From positions 248,001 through 312,000 of the forward strand of contig JBBRRB010000002.1 in the NCBI GenBank assembly GCA_038225555.1: a DNA stretch of 64,000 nucleotides, read 5' to 3'. Below the pieces are notes generated by a model that was given only the letters and a program-made list of their open reading frames with translations, had not been told where the DNA came from and did not search any database. Source of the stretch: JANXQZ01 sp038225555 (GTDB taxonomy: Bacteria; Acidobacteriota; Terriglobia; Bryobacterales; Bryobacteraceae). The position numbers and the translations under genes were made by a program. Positions 16,856 through 24,752 of the stretch are shown here, one piece after another; the stretch's first letter is position 1, and every line of letters begins with the position of its first letter.

Positions 16856-18496
16856 TTACTGGATCCCCGGAGAGGCCTCTTGTCCGAGTTTACGCAAGCG
16901 GAACGTCTCGAATACAGGTCGGCCGTTCCGGTCATAATACGATGCTACTAGGATTTTCTGGTAGCCTTCCATTTTTGCAAATTTAGCAATACCTGCCTTC
17001 ACGCCGTGAAATTGTTCCATTTCAGCAGTGTAAGCAACCCAGAGCGTCTCAGTGTCCAGTAGACGCGCCTCCTGTTTTGGGGGTTCCTGACGAAAGCCGT
17101 CACTAGCCCAGACCAAGGGAAGCTTACCTTGGTCCAAAACCTCGAGAGGATCCACCATGCCCCAATCGGCGATAGCGATGTTAGTGGCATGCACGTTTCT
17201 TAATCCGTCGGCAAGTGAGTAAATAGCGTCGGTCCAACTCCCGGCTGAGCCATTGCGGGCAAACTGATAAAGATACTGATTTGTAACCAGGAGGTTCATT
17301 GTTACAAGACAGACTGTCCCAAGGAAGGCCAACCTGTGTCCGGTTTTGCCCCACCGTCGAGCTACTTCCGCAAAGGCAAATGCGATCAGGAGATGTGGAA
17401 TCGGCCAAAGCAAAACAACATGGTGCGCCGAGCCTCCCGCCTCCTTGGTGATCCCCATTTGGAACCAGGCAACGGCAACGGCAATCGCGCAGAATAGAGC
17501 CCAGCGAAAGGCCGGGGTTCCCCAGATTAGGGGCAAACAGAGCAGTGCGGCGATGAGCGCCCAGTCCAGCCCATTGTGTTTGCGCTCTCCAACTTTGGAT
17601 CGCAACCAGAAGGACAACGACTCCAGGCTGGTGCGAGGCTGGCGGGGATGGTCCGTCTCATCTTGATTGACCAGGTACCCGAATAGGGCCTCCCCATCCC
17701 AGGTGCCCCTGAGGACCAGGGATTTGGAGTACAATTCCTGAGTGGTAAATCCTGGTGCGGCGTGAAACGTTGGATATCCGTTGTTCACGTTATACACGAT
17801 TAGCGGCGAACAGCCGAAGAGAAAAGCGAGGGCGGCGAGACACAGTTTTATCCAGAGGCCTCGGTCGCGTATATTAAGCCAAAGCTGGCGGGGGAAGACG
17901 ATCACGCTCGCGGTCGCCAAGCCTCCGAGCAGCCACGTGAATAGGGCCTTGTCCCAGAGCGCAAGCCCAGCGCAGAATGCCGCTGCCGCGAGCAGCGTGA
18001 GACGCCTCTGCCTGTGAAATTGCAGAACTAGAAGAATTGCGGCCATCGACAGGAAGTGCTGTATCGCGACAGGCCCCCAATCGAAGCAACTGGTAAGCAG
18101 GAACATGGAATCGGTTGCCAAGAGGGTCGAACCGATCCAAGCAGCCCCTCTGCCGTGAGTCTTTTGCAGGAATAGGAAGGTCATCCACACCGTCGCCGAT
18201 CCCAATAGAAGCGGCGGCACGCGTACCGAAAGGTAGGAAGGCTTACAAACGAGGAATACCGGAAAGTAGAGCCACGTCTTGAACGCGCCGAGGTAGCTCA
18301 TCAGCATCACCGGAACCTCGTGTTTGAAGAGCGGGAGATGGTAAAGAGCGTCGGCGCTGCGGAAGAGCGGGCTGGCAGCTAACGCTTCGTCATCCTGCAA
18401 TCCGGGGTAGGAAAGAAAAATAAAGCCGGTTAAAAAAAAAATGAGAGGACAGAAGATTGGTTCCCACCATTTGTCTATTGAAGCAATAGTGGTCAC
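16856..18496 (-). CDS. GT-C fold membrane glycosyltransferase (ArnT/PMT family 39-like)
   Basis: A 546-residue protein with about 11 hydrophobic helices. The first periplasmic loop carries the acidic motif QDDEAL, typical of GT-C enzymes that use polyprenyl-phosphate sugars. A soluble C-terminal part follows from about residue 420. Such enzymes add sugar from a lipid carrier to lipids or proteins on the periplasmic side. No other glycan genes are adjacent. The start at 18496 is followed upstream by a 433-base gap. Confidence 0.75.
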   Translation of the reverse strand: MTTIASIDKWWEPIFCPLIFFLTGFIFLSYPGLQDDEALAASPLFRSADALYHLPLFKHEVPVMLMSYLGAFKTWLYFPVFLVCKPSYLSVRVPPLLLGSATVWMTFLFLQKTHGRGAAWIGSTLLATDSMFLLTSCFDWGPVAIQHFLSMAAILLVLQFHRQRRLTLLAAAAFCAGLALWDKALFTWLLGGLATASVIVFPRQLWLNIRDRGLWIKLCLAALAFLFGCSPLIVYNVNNGYPTFHAAPGFTTQELYSKSLVLRGTWDGEALFGYLVNQDETDHPRQPRTSLESLSFWLRSKVGERKHNGLDWALIAALLCLPLIWGTPAFRWALFCAIAVAVAWFQMGITKEAGGSAHHVVLLWPIPHLLIAFAFAEVARRWGKTGHRLAFLGTVCLVTMNLLVTNQYLYQFARNGSAGSWTDAIYSLADGLRNVHATNIAIADWGMVDPLEVLDQGKLPLVWASDGFRQEPPKQEARLLDTETLWVAYTAEMEQFHGVKAGIAKFAKMEGYQKILVASYYDRNGRPVFETFRLRKLGQEASPGIQ

Positions 18497-18929
18497 AAGT
18501 TAGTTCCACGACAGGCGAATGGTGGCGATGAAGAATAATATCGCAGCAGCCGGGAATATCTGCTTTTTGGCAAGGATTCAGTATACGCCACCGGGTTAGT
18601 ACCACAGGCGACAACCGATTCGTGGATTTTGACGTAAACTAATCTGGATCTTGTCCGATGAGTATCGATGATAGGGACCGATGAGGCATATGAGCTTGGA
18701 AAGACGAAATGGAGCTGACTTGGTGGTGGCACTTGAATTGCTGAAGCGTTGTGGTATGATTTCAAGAGCTGGTTCACAGATCTCCCCCGCTCGTAGCGGA
18801 TCGGGCGAGTTAAGTGCCAGAAAAGATTGCACTTTGTTAACTCTAGAAAGCTTGAACCTTTCCAGGAGCCAGTGCGTCTAAGACCTTGAAACTTGTGAAA
18901 GAAAGGAAAACAAAATAGGAGAAAACCCA
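18497..18929. other. Gene-free gap of 433 bases with promoter elements
   Basis: No credible gene was found. The right half holds the putative sigma-54-type promoter of the DksA-like gene and its long leader, including a small hairpin-forming stretch near 18789-18812. The left half must carry the promoter of the glycosyltransferase gene, but no clear boxes were seen. Confidence 0.6.
18727..18742 (+). promoter_or_regulatory. Sigma-54-type -24/-12 promoter upstream of the DksA-like gene
   Basis: The sequence TGGCAC-N5-TTGCT fits the RpoN consensus, with GG and GC separated by exactly ten bases. It lies about 190 bases before the start codon at 18930, giving a leader of about 175 bases. An overlapping housekeeping-type pair, TTGAAT (18733-18738) and TATGAT (18755-18760) with a 16-base spacer, is an alternative reading. 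Confidence 0.5.
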
Positions 18930-19313
18930 ATGACGAAGACCGAGTTGAACAAATATAGAGAATTCCTCGAGGCCAAACAAACAGAGCTTGCGAAAGTGCT
19001 GCGCAACCGCGACGGGATTACGATTGAAAAAAGCCCAGACGCTCTCGATGAAGTCCAAAATGCGGCCGAACGCGAATTGGCGATCCGCAACTTGGATCGC
19101 GAGTCCAACCTGTTCCGGAATGTGCGGGCAGCCCTTCACCGCATGGACGAAGGCACCTTCGGAGTCTGCCTGCATTGTGAGGAAGATATCAGCCCCAAAC
19201 GATTGAATGCAGTGCCTTGGGCACCATTCTGTATCCAATGTCAAGAAATAGCCGACAAGCATCAGGAAGAAGGCAACGAGGCGATGGACGATTTCCTCGT
19301 CAACGCAGCCTAG
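18930..19313 (+). CDS. DksA/TraR-type zinc-finger protein
   Basis: A 127-residue protein with a coiled-coil N-terminal half (residues 3-70) and a C4 zinc finger: C80-x2-C83 (CLHC) and C101-x2-C104 (CIQC). DksA-family proteins reach into the RNA polymerase secondary channel and tune transcription, often with ppGpp. The coiled-coil tip here has DALDEVQNAAEREL rather than a clear DxxDxA, so DksA-like activity is uncertain. Ribosome site AGGAG lies 11 bases before ATG. A terminator follows at 19364. Confidence 0.85.
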   Translation: MTKTELNKYREFLEAKQTELAKVLRNRDGITIEKSPDALDEVQNAAERELAIRNLDRESNLFRNVRAALHRMDEGTFGVCLHCEEDISPKRLNAVPWAPFCIQCQEIADKHQEEGNEAMDDFLVNAA

Positions 19314-19363
19314 CAACCCGCACAGCTCTTTAGGTCCTTGGGTTTCCCGATGAAGCATTTGAA

Positions 19364-19392
19364 AAAGGCGCAGGCTTTTGTCTTGCGCCTTT
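19364..19392. terminator. Bidirectional terminator between the DksA-like gene and pgeF
   Basis: A nine-base-pair inverted repeat (arms aaaggcgca 19364-19372 and tgcgccttt 19384-19392) with an 11-base loop. It is followed by T-rich sequence on the plus strand and by a T run on the minus strand, so it can serve both convergent genes. Confidence 0.75.
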
Positions 19393-19399
19393 CGTTTCT

Positions 19400-20056
19400 T
19401 CAGATTCGGATGCCAATTGCTGCAACAGACCGGCCTGCCGCTTCGCCATCACGCCTGTACGAGTAAAACATCTCCCCTTTACAACTAGTGCAGATTCCGG
19501 ATTTTATAATCCTTTCGGGCAGTAATCCTGCCTGGATCAATTGTCGATAGTTCACATCTTCTAAATCAATACGTGTGCGACCCTCGAAGCCGGGGAACTG
19601 ACGTGCGACTTCTAATCCCACTTCGAAGCAGCATATGGCGATCCCTGCGCCTATCACCGCAAGCAGATGATGCCGTTTTGAACCAAAGTTGCGTTCCATC
19701 TCGTGTACCGTGTTGGAACAGATTTGCGCCACCGTCCCTCGCCAGCCAGCGTGAACCGCTGCGACGGCTCGATTTTCGGGATCGGCAATCAAGATTGGCA
19801 GGCAATCAGCGGTTCGAATCGATAGGAATATCCCTGGTTGATCGGTAAGCAGCGCGTCACCAATGCCGACCTGCCCTGACTGTCCTTCGGCAATAAGTAC
19901 ACGGTTCGAGTGGATTTGCTGAACTGTGGTGAGGACCCTTTCCCCCGGCCAATCCTCTGAAAGCCGCGTTCCGAAACCATGTTCCAGCCAGGAAAAGTTC
20001 GACAACACCGGGGAGCGGTAGACGTATTGAGAGTCCAGCGTGAGGGCTGGCGTCAT
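19400..20056 (-). CDS. pgeF: Peptidoglycan editing factor / multicopper-like laccase domain protein (YfiH)
   Basis: A 218-residue protein of the YfiH/PgeF family. Conserved pieces include QQIHSN near 45, TADCLPILIA, AAVHAGWRGT with the metal-site histidine, and IGAGIAICCFEVG. In E. coli PgeF removes wrongly incorporated L-Ser from muropeptides, and relatives cleave purine nucleosides. The start chosen is the ATG at 20056, which overlaps the PAP2 stop as ATGA. A frame start at 20146 would add 30 residues that are antisense-like and not conserved. Translation is probably coupled to the upstream PAP2 gene. Confidence 0.88.
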   Translation of the reverse strand: MTPALTLDSQYVYRSPVLSNFSWLEHGFGTRLSEDWPGERVLTTVQQIHSNRVLIAEGQSGQVGIGDALLTDQPGIFLSIRTADCLPILIADPENRAVAAVHAGWRGTVAQICSNTVHEMERNFGSKRHHLLAVIGAGIAICCFEVGLEVARQFPGFEGRTRIDLEDVNYRQLIQAGLLPERIIKSGICTSCKGEMFYSYRRDGEAAGRSVAAIGIRI

Positions 20057-20943
20057 CGGCCTTCGCCCGGAGCGAAGCTGAAACCAATAGCATAGGTTCG
20101 AGATCCGGGCTGAAATTGGGGTGAAATTACGGGGTCCCGCAACCATCCGTGCTTGTGAAGAGCATGATTCATATGGGTGCGGTAGACGGTACGACCGATA
20201 AACCAGCCCATTGCGCCACCAACCACGATGTCGGACGCATAATGTTTCTGAGCCGCAAACCGAGCAGAGCTAACTGCTCCTGCCAATCCGTATGCCAGCA
20301 CAGGCACCCATTTCGTCTGCCCATACTCGTGGGAAATCACGGATGCGAGGGTCCAGGACGCGATGGCATGCCCCGACGGGAACGAGTCCCCGCCGGCAAA
20401 GAAGTTGCCTCGCTCCTTGGTCGCGTCCGGTCGATTTCGACCGATGATCGGTTTCAATACCTCCACGACAATCAAGCTATCGAGCAGCGCCTCAGAGCCG
20501 AGCACTCCAACTTCGCGAGCCCTCGGATTGTCCAGAAGCACTCCGTAAGCGTAGAATCCTGCCACAAAGGGAACCACGCTGTAGGTTGCACCTATCTTAG
20601 ATAGGTCGTTTCCAAACCGGACCTGCCCACTGCTGTTCTCGAATGTCTTGGACGTCCTCCGATCCGTGGCTACAAGTACAGCAGTGGCCGCCCCAAAGCC
20701 GATCCACCATTTTGCATCGCTTCGATTCATGCGGAACGGGCTGGTCCAGATCTCTTTCTGGTCCAACCAGATATTGCCAATCAGTTTACGCGCGAGCGGT
20801 TTGATGCTTTCCGTGTCACCCGGATAATAAACACGATCCCTCGCGTCCTCAACGTTTTCGTCGGGAACGTCTTGAGCGAATGCAGGCAGGATGATCGTCA
20901 ACAGGAGGAATGCTCCTACCGGTCTCGGATTGAATAGCAACAT
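20053..20943 (-). CDS. PAP2-superfamily phosphatase, exported or membrane-bound
   Basis: A 296-residue protein with a signal peptide (about 1-23, ending PAFAQ) and all three PAP2 motifs: KPIIGRNRP near 164, PSGHA near 190 and ARFAAQKHYASDIVVG near 230. Enzymes of this group dephosphorylate lipid phosphates such as undecaprenyl pyrophosphate or phosphatidic acid, at the periplasmic face. The 5' leader contains the perfect palindrome CTCTCT-AAA-AGAGAG (20953-20967) of unknown role. The coupled pgeF gene points to cell-wall metabolism. Confidence 0.88.
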   Translation of the reverse strand: MLLFNPRPVGAFLLLTIILPAFAQDVPDENVEDARDRVYYPGDTESIKPLARKLIGNIWLDQKEIWTSPFRMNRSDAKWWIGFGAATAVLVATDRRTSKTFENSSGQVRFGNDLSKIGATYSVVPFVAGFYAYGVLLDNPRAREVGVLGSEALLDSLIVVEVLKPIIGRNRPDATKERGNFFAGGDSFPSGHAIASWTLASVISHEYGQTKWVPVLAYGLAGAVSSARFAAQKHYASDIVVGGAMGWFIGRTVYRTHMNHALHKHGWLRDPVISPQFQPGSRTYAIGFSFAPGEGR

Positions 20944-21097
20944 TGTAAGAGCCTCTCTAAAAGAGAGATCCAGTCCATAAGAGTTAGTTTCAGAGCGAAC
21001 CCGTGGCCGTATTCAACCAGTGGCACCACCGATGAGGCAGGGATGAAATCGCATGGCACGCAATTTTAGATATCCTAGTCTCAAGGAGTTGATGTTC

Positions 21098-21250
21098 ATG
21101 GCAATGAAGAAAGCAGTAGCAGCAAAGAAAACAACGGCGAAAAAGACGGCAACCAAAACGTCTCCAGCTAAGAAGTCACCGGCTAAAAAAGCCCCGGCCA
21201 AGAAGGTGCCGGCCAAGAAAGCCGTTAAGTCAGCCACAAAGAAGCGCTAA
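21098..21250 (+). CDS. Histone H1-like Lys/Ala-rich protein
   Basis: A 50-residue peptide made almost only of Lys, Ala, Pro, Thr, Val and Ser, with repeated AKK-type units (PAKKSPAKKAPAKK). This composition matches bacterial histone H1-like nucleoid proteins such as Chlamydia Hc and the tail of some HU proteins. The start is set by the ribosome site AAGGAG at 21083-21088; the ATG at 21098 gives nine-base spacing, and ATGs at 21092 and 21104 are alternatives. It should bind DNA without sequence preference. Repeat number may vary between strains. Confidence 0.75.
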   Translation: MAMKKAVAAKKTTAKKTATKTSPAKKSPAKKAPAKKVPAKKAVKSATKKR

Positions 21251-21305
21251 CCCGTTTGGGTAAATAGCCCAGGGTTAGCCATATCCGCTGGGCGGGGCTG
21301 GGCCG

Positions 21306-21950
21306 TCATGGCCCAGCTCTCCTTCGAAGATCGAACAGGACAACCCCCGCCGCAACGGACACGTTGAGAGAAGAGATGGCGCCCGCCATCGGGATTCGAA
21401 TAAGAACGTCGCAATGTTTCTTGACATTCAAATGTAGACCGTGACCCTCGCCCCCCAGAACCAACACCGTCGGTTGCGCGTATTCGGTGTCGGAGTAGAC
21501 CTGGTCGCCGCGTTCATCGACACCGTAGATCCAGAATCCTTTTTGCTTTAGTTCTTCTAAGGCTTTCGTCGTATTTCCAATCCGTACCACGGGCAAGTAT
21601 TCGAGGGCGCCAGCCGCTGCCTTGACGACGGTGTCGGTTAGACCCGCTGCCCTCCGCTCCGGCACGACCACTGCCGACGCTCCGGCTGCATGGGCCGTGC
21701 GAACAATTGCTCCTAGATTGTGAGGATCTTCCACTCCATCCAAGAGAATCAGGAGCTTGGCATCCGCGACATCGTCTAGTGCCGCGTATTGATGCGCCGC
21801 GCCGAACGCGAGGACGCCTTGATGGGTCGCGTTGTTGCTAACCCGGTCGAGCGCGTCTCGCGGTTCAAAACGGACCGGAACTCCGTTTTGGCGGCATAGC
21901 TCAATGAGTTCCTGGATCCTATGCCCCCCGCTGTTGCTGGCGATAAGCAC
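21306..21950 (-). CDS. rlmB: SpoU-type 23S rRNA 2'-O-methyltransferase (RlmB/TrmH family), start uncertain
   Basis: A SPOUT methyltransferase, 214 residues from the first canonical start (GTG at 21950). SpoU motif 1 is LDGVEDPHNLGAIVRTA, motif 2 is VLVLGGEGHGL and motif 3 is IPMAGAISSLNVSVAAGV. RlmB methylates G2251 of 23S rRNA. Family similarity clearly continues upstream (IVGIHPLREALLAGRPLDR), in frame to about 22007, but that stretch has no ATG, GTG or TTG. Either an ATC (22007) or ATT (21998) starts the protein, or the end of the gene is damaged. It is divergent from the MerR gene. Confidence 0.85.
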   Translation of the reverse strand: MLIASNSGGHRIQELIELCRQNGVPVRFEPRDALDRVSNNATHQGVLAFGAAHQYAALDDVADAKLLILLDGVEDPHNLGAIVRTAHAAGASAVVVPERRAAGLTDTVVKAAAGALEYLPVVRIGNTTKALEELKQKGFWIYGVDERGDQVYSDTEYAQPTVLVLGGEGHGLHLNVKKHCDVLIRIPMAGAISSLNVSVAAGVVLFDLRRRAGP

Positions 21951-22074
21951 CCGATCAAGAGGACGGCCGGCGAGTAGGGCTTCGCGGAGCGGGTGAATGC
22001 CGACGATAAGATTTGTCGTGCGCGCTTTCGTGTTCGTAGTTCCAGTTTACGACCGCTTGCGCCAAAGGGGTATA

Positions 22075-22491
22075 ATGCCCGCAGAAGTGCCAGATCCTGT
22101 TGAAAACACGAGCACGCCCAACATCCCGGACAAATTGTATTTCCGAATCGGTGAAGTAAGCCGACTGACAGGAATCAAGCCGTACGTTCTGCGTTTTTGG
22201 GAGTCGGAGTTTCCAGGGCTCGGTCCTAAGAAGTCGGGAACCGGCCACCGGTTGTATCGCCGAAAGGATGTTGAGCTGGTATTCCAGATCAAAAACCTGC
22301 TCTATGACAAGCGGTACACGATCGAGGGCGCCAGGAAAATACTCGAGGGCCGGGCCGGACCCGAGCGGCTTCCCACATTGGAATTAAGCCCGGAAGATAA
22401 TGCCGTGAATCAAGCGGAGCTATTCCCCAATGCTGCCGCGCTCAATGAGATCCGGAAAGAGCTAAGCGATATCTTGCAGATTCTTAGTTGA
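22075..22491 (+). CDS. MerR-family transcriptional regulator
   Basis: A 138-residue regulator. Residues 20-90 form the MerR winged helix (FRIGEVSRLTGIKPYVLRFW, then GTGHRLYRRKDVELV). A short C-terminal helix follows with no metal-binding cysteines. It resembles the short MerR proteins commonly found near ihf/himA or sigma genes rather than metal sensors. The start is unsure: the ATG at 22075 lies inside a TATAAT-like -10 box (22071-22076), so GTG at 22087 in the same frame is an alternative. An in-frame ATG at 21997 would be antisense to rlmB and is unlikely. Confidence 0.82.
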   Translation: MPAEVPDPVENTSTPNIPDKLYFRIGEVSRLTGIKPYVLRFWESEFPGLGPKKSGTGHRLYRRKDVELVFQIKNLLYDKRYTIEGARKILEGRAGPERLPTLELSPEDNAVNQAELFPNAAALNEIRKELSDILQILS

Positions 22492-22753
22492 TCGAGAACT
22501 TCGGCTTCGAAAGATGCCGCAAGATCTGCAGGTGCGGTCCTAGGGTTTCATGCAGATTTCCACGATCATGAGACGAGCCTGCCAGAGCGGCGCGCATCTC
22601 ATGGGCGATTGCCCCGAGCAGTTCCAAACGCTCTTCTTCTTGACTGGCGAATTGCTCCGCGAATCCCAGTTCGCGGCTCAATGAATCGAAACTGGCGGAC
22701 TCGGCCGCTTGAATCACCCGTTGCGCAATTTGCGCTAGTTCCACGTTCGGCAT
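22484..22753 (-). CDS. Small helical hypothetical protein
   Basis: An 89-residue, mainly helical protein (IAQRVIQAAESASFDSLSR, then EEERLELLGAIAHEMRAAL). ATG at 22753 is chosen because GGAG lies eight bases upstream. Its 3' end overlaps the MerR gene by eight bases, convergent. No family is recognised. Confidence 0.5.
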   Translation of the reverse strand: MPNVELAQIAQRVIQAAESASFDSLSRELGFAEQFASQEEERLELLGAIAHEMRAALAGSSHDRGNLHETLGPHLQILRHLSKPKFSIN

Positions 22754-22869
22754 GTCTTCGCTCCTGAGACTCTTTTCGGACGCGGATCGACGATTGTTAG
22801 GCAATTCGACGAGATCGCCTGAACTTTTTTCACCTAACCACCGATGAAGCTACTGTACAGTGATTTAGC

Positions 22870-23088
22870 ATGATTCGGCTCACTCGCATTAACCACGTTC
22901 CGCTGGTAGTGAATTCAGACCTGATCGAGCATATCGAGGTCTCGCCGGATACCGCAGTCATGTTGATAAACGGGCAGAAATTCCTGGTGCTGGAATCGCC
23001 CGACGAAGTGATCTCGCGAGTGATCGAATTTCGCCGCTTGTCCGCAGATCGCCTCCCCCGCATTTTGGGGCGCCAGTCAGAAACCTGA
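22870..23088 (+). CDS. flbD: FlbD-family flagellar protein
   Basis: A 72-residue protein that matches the small FlbD family of flagellar operons: MIRLTRINHVPLVVNSDLIE, followed by a GQKFLVLESPDEVISRVIEF-type segment. Its role is not established; it is usually next to motA. Here motA starts five bases after its stop, so the two are co-transcribed. Confidence 0.82.
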   Translation: MIRLTRINHVPLVVNSDLIEHIEVSPDTAVMLINGQKFLVLESPDEVISRVIEFRRLSADRLPRILGRQSET

Positions 23089-23093
23089 CGAAT

Positions 23094-23930
23094 ATGGCGG
23101 GAAAGAAAAAGCCGGGGAGCGCTCAGCCAGATTTCGCAAGCATCGGAGGTATTGCTCTTGCCCTGGGTGGCATCGTCGGCGGGCTGCTGCTCGAAGGCGG
23201 CAAGATTCAGGATATCGGGCAAATTACCGCTGCGATCATCGTGCTATGCGGGACCTTAGGCGCCGTGATGGTTAGCACTCCGATGCGTGTTCTGAAGGGC
23301 GCGTTCAGAAGGCTCGGCCGAGTGTTTCTTGATACAGATGAATCGCCCGATGCCGTGATCGAGAGTCTGATCGATTTTGCGACCAAAGCGCGGAGAAGCG
23401 GTCTCGTTTCTCTGGAGCACGAGGCCTTGGCGATTCGAGACGGATTTTTGCGCAAGGCCATGAATCTCGCCGTGGATGGCACCGACACGCAAGAACTGCG
23501 AAGTATGATGGAGCTCGAAATTCATTTGGAGGAAGGTCGAGCTCTCGCCGAGGCGAAAGTATTCGACAGCGCGGGCGGCTATGCGCCGACGATCGGGATC
23601 ATCGGCGCGGTGACGGGACTGATTCAGGTAATGAAGAACCTAGCCAACACCGATGAAGTAGGTCACGGAATCGCGTCGGCTTTCGTCGCGACTCTCTATG
23701 GAGTGGGGATCGCTAATATCATTTTCCTGCCCGCGGCGAACAAGATCCGGGCCAGTGTCCATCGTCGGACGGAGCTGAGGGAACTGATGCTCGAAGGCGT
23801 GATCGGGATCGTAGAAGGGCTGAATCCCAAGCTCATACGCAGCAAACTGGAGGCATATCAAGAACCCGGCGCACTTCCGAAGAGCGCGAAAGGACCCCGG
23901 CCGGTTGAAAAGGTCTCTGTCGCAAGTTGA
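23094..23930 (+). CDS. motA: Flagellar motor stator protein MotA
   Basis: A 278-residue stator subunit with four membrane segments (about residues 16-32, 42-62, 168-188 and 198-220). It carries the cytoplasmic charged loop and the conserved GGYAPTIGIIGAVTGLIQVM region that lines the ion path. With MotB it forms the 5:2 ion channel that drives flagellar rotation. The tail ends in a Lys/Pro-rich stretch. It is the middle gene of flbD-motA-motB. Confidence 0.92.
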   Translation: MAGKKKPGSAQPDFASIGGIALALGGIVGGLLLEGGKIQDIGQITAAIIVLCGTLGAVMVSTPMRVLKGAFRRLGRVFLDTDESPDAVIESLIDFATKARRSGLVSLEHEALAIRDGFLRKAMNLAVDGTDTQELRSMMELEIHLEEGRALAEAKVFDSAGGYAPTIGIIGAVTGLIQVMKNLANTDEVGHGIASAFVATLYGVGIANIIFLPAANKIRASVHRRTELRELMLEGVIGIVEGLNPKLIRSKLEAYQEPGALPKSAKGPRPVEKVSVAS

Positions 23931-23948
23931 CGGGCCGGAATAAAGACA

Positions 23949-24728
23949 ATGCCGCGCAAAAGACGACACGAAGAGGCTGAGAATCACGAGCGCTGGCTGG
24001 TATCATACGCCGATTTCATCACTCTGCTTTTTGCGTTCTTTGTGGTGATGTTTGCATCCTCTCAATCCGACCACGGAAAGGCGAAACAGGTTTCTGAATC
24101 GGTCAAGAAAGCCTTTGAAACCCAAGCGCTGCCAGCTGCCGTGGCTTCGCTCTTGGGGGGTACCGTTGCAGACAAGGGCAAAGGTAACGCACAGATGCGA
24201 GGACCCGGAGGCTACACCCGGGAGAGCAAGCCGCAAGAGATGGTTGCACTGCTGCCTTCGCTAAAGGTTCTTTCGAAAGCACTCGAGGAAGAGATCCGAA
24301 AAGGCACCATGGAGATTTCCATGCAGGCTCGAGGCTTAACGATCAGCTTTCGGCAGGCTGCTCTTTTTCCCTCGGGTACAGACGAAGTCTCGACTGAAAG
24401 CTACGCCAGCGTCGAGAAAGTCGCGGCCGCAATGAAAAAGATCCCCAACCCAGTCCGCCTGGAGGGACATACCGATTCCGTGCCCATCCATAATGCTCGT
24501 TTTCGGAGCAATTGGGACCTCTCCGCAGCGAGGAGCATTGCTCTCCTAACGCTCATGACAGACCATTTTGGAGTTGGGCAGGGCCGGATCTCCATCGCAG
24601 GCTATGCGGAAAGCGCTCCAGTGGAATCGAACGAGACCGAAGAGGGACGTTCGCGAAATCGTAGGGTAGACATCGTGATTCTCAATGAGACCGGCCTCAA
24701 GGGAGAGCCGACCAGGTACCCGAAATAG
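23949..24728 (+). CDS. motB: Flagellar motor stator protein MotB
   Basis: A 259-residue protein. One membrane helix (about 17-38) contains the ion-binding aspartate D22 in SYADFITLLFAFF. A plug and linker follow, then a C-terminal OmpA-type peptidoglycan-binding domain (LEGHTDSVPIHNARFRSNWD near 172-192). The helix residues around D22 lack an obvious sodium signature, but ion type cannot be settled by eye. It starts 18 bases after motA. Confidence 0.92.
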   Translation: MPRKRRHEEAENHERWLVSYADFITLLFAFFVVMFASSQSDHGKAKQVSESVKKAFETQALPAAVASLLGGTVADKGKGNAQMRGPGGYTRESKPQEMVALLPSLKVLSKALEEEIRKGTMEISMQARGLTISFRQAALFPSGTDEVSTESYASVEKVAAAMKKIPNPVRLEGHTDSVPIHNARFRSNWDLSAARSIALLTLMTDHFGVGQGRISIAGYAESAPVESNETEEGRSRNRRVDIVILNETGLKGEPTRYPK

Positions 24729-24752
24729 AGCAGGATACGTTATGCTGACGCA

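Noticed and set aside
21013..21237. A minus-strand frame rich in Ala, Phe and Leu (AGTFLAGAFLAGDFLAGD)
   Set aside because: It is the complement of the Lys/Ala repeats of the histone-like gene, which has the ribosome site.
21297..21317. GCTGGGCC/GGCCCAGC hairpin at the end of rlmB
   Set aside because: It overlaps the stop codon and has no T run, so it is not listed as a terminator.
22071..22076. TATAAT before the MerR gene as a certain promoter
   Set aside because: It overlaps the best ATG and the -35 is weak, so it is noted only as a start-site doubt.
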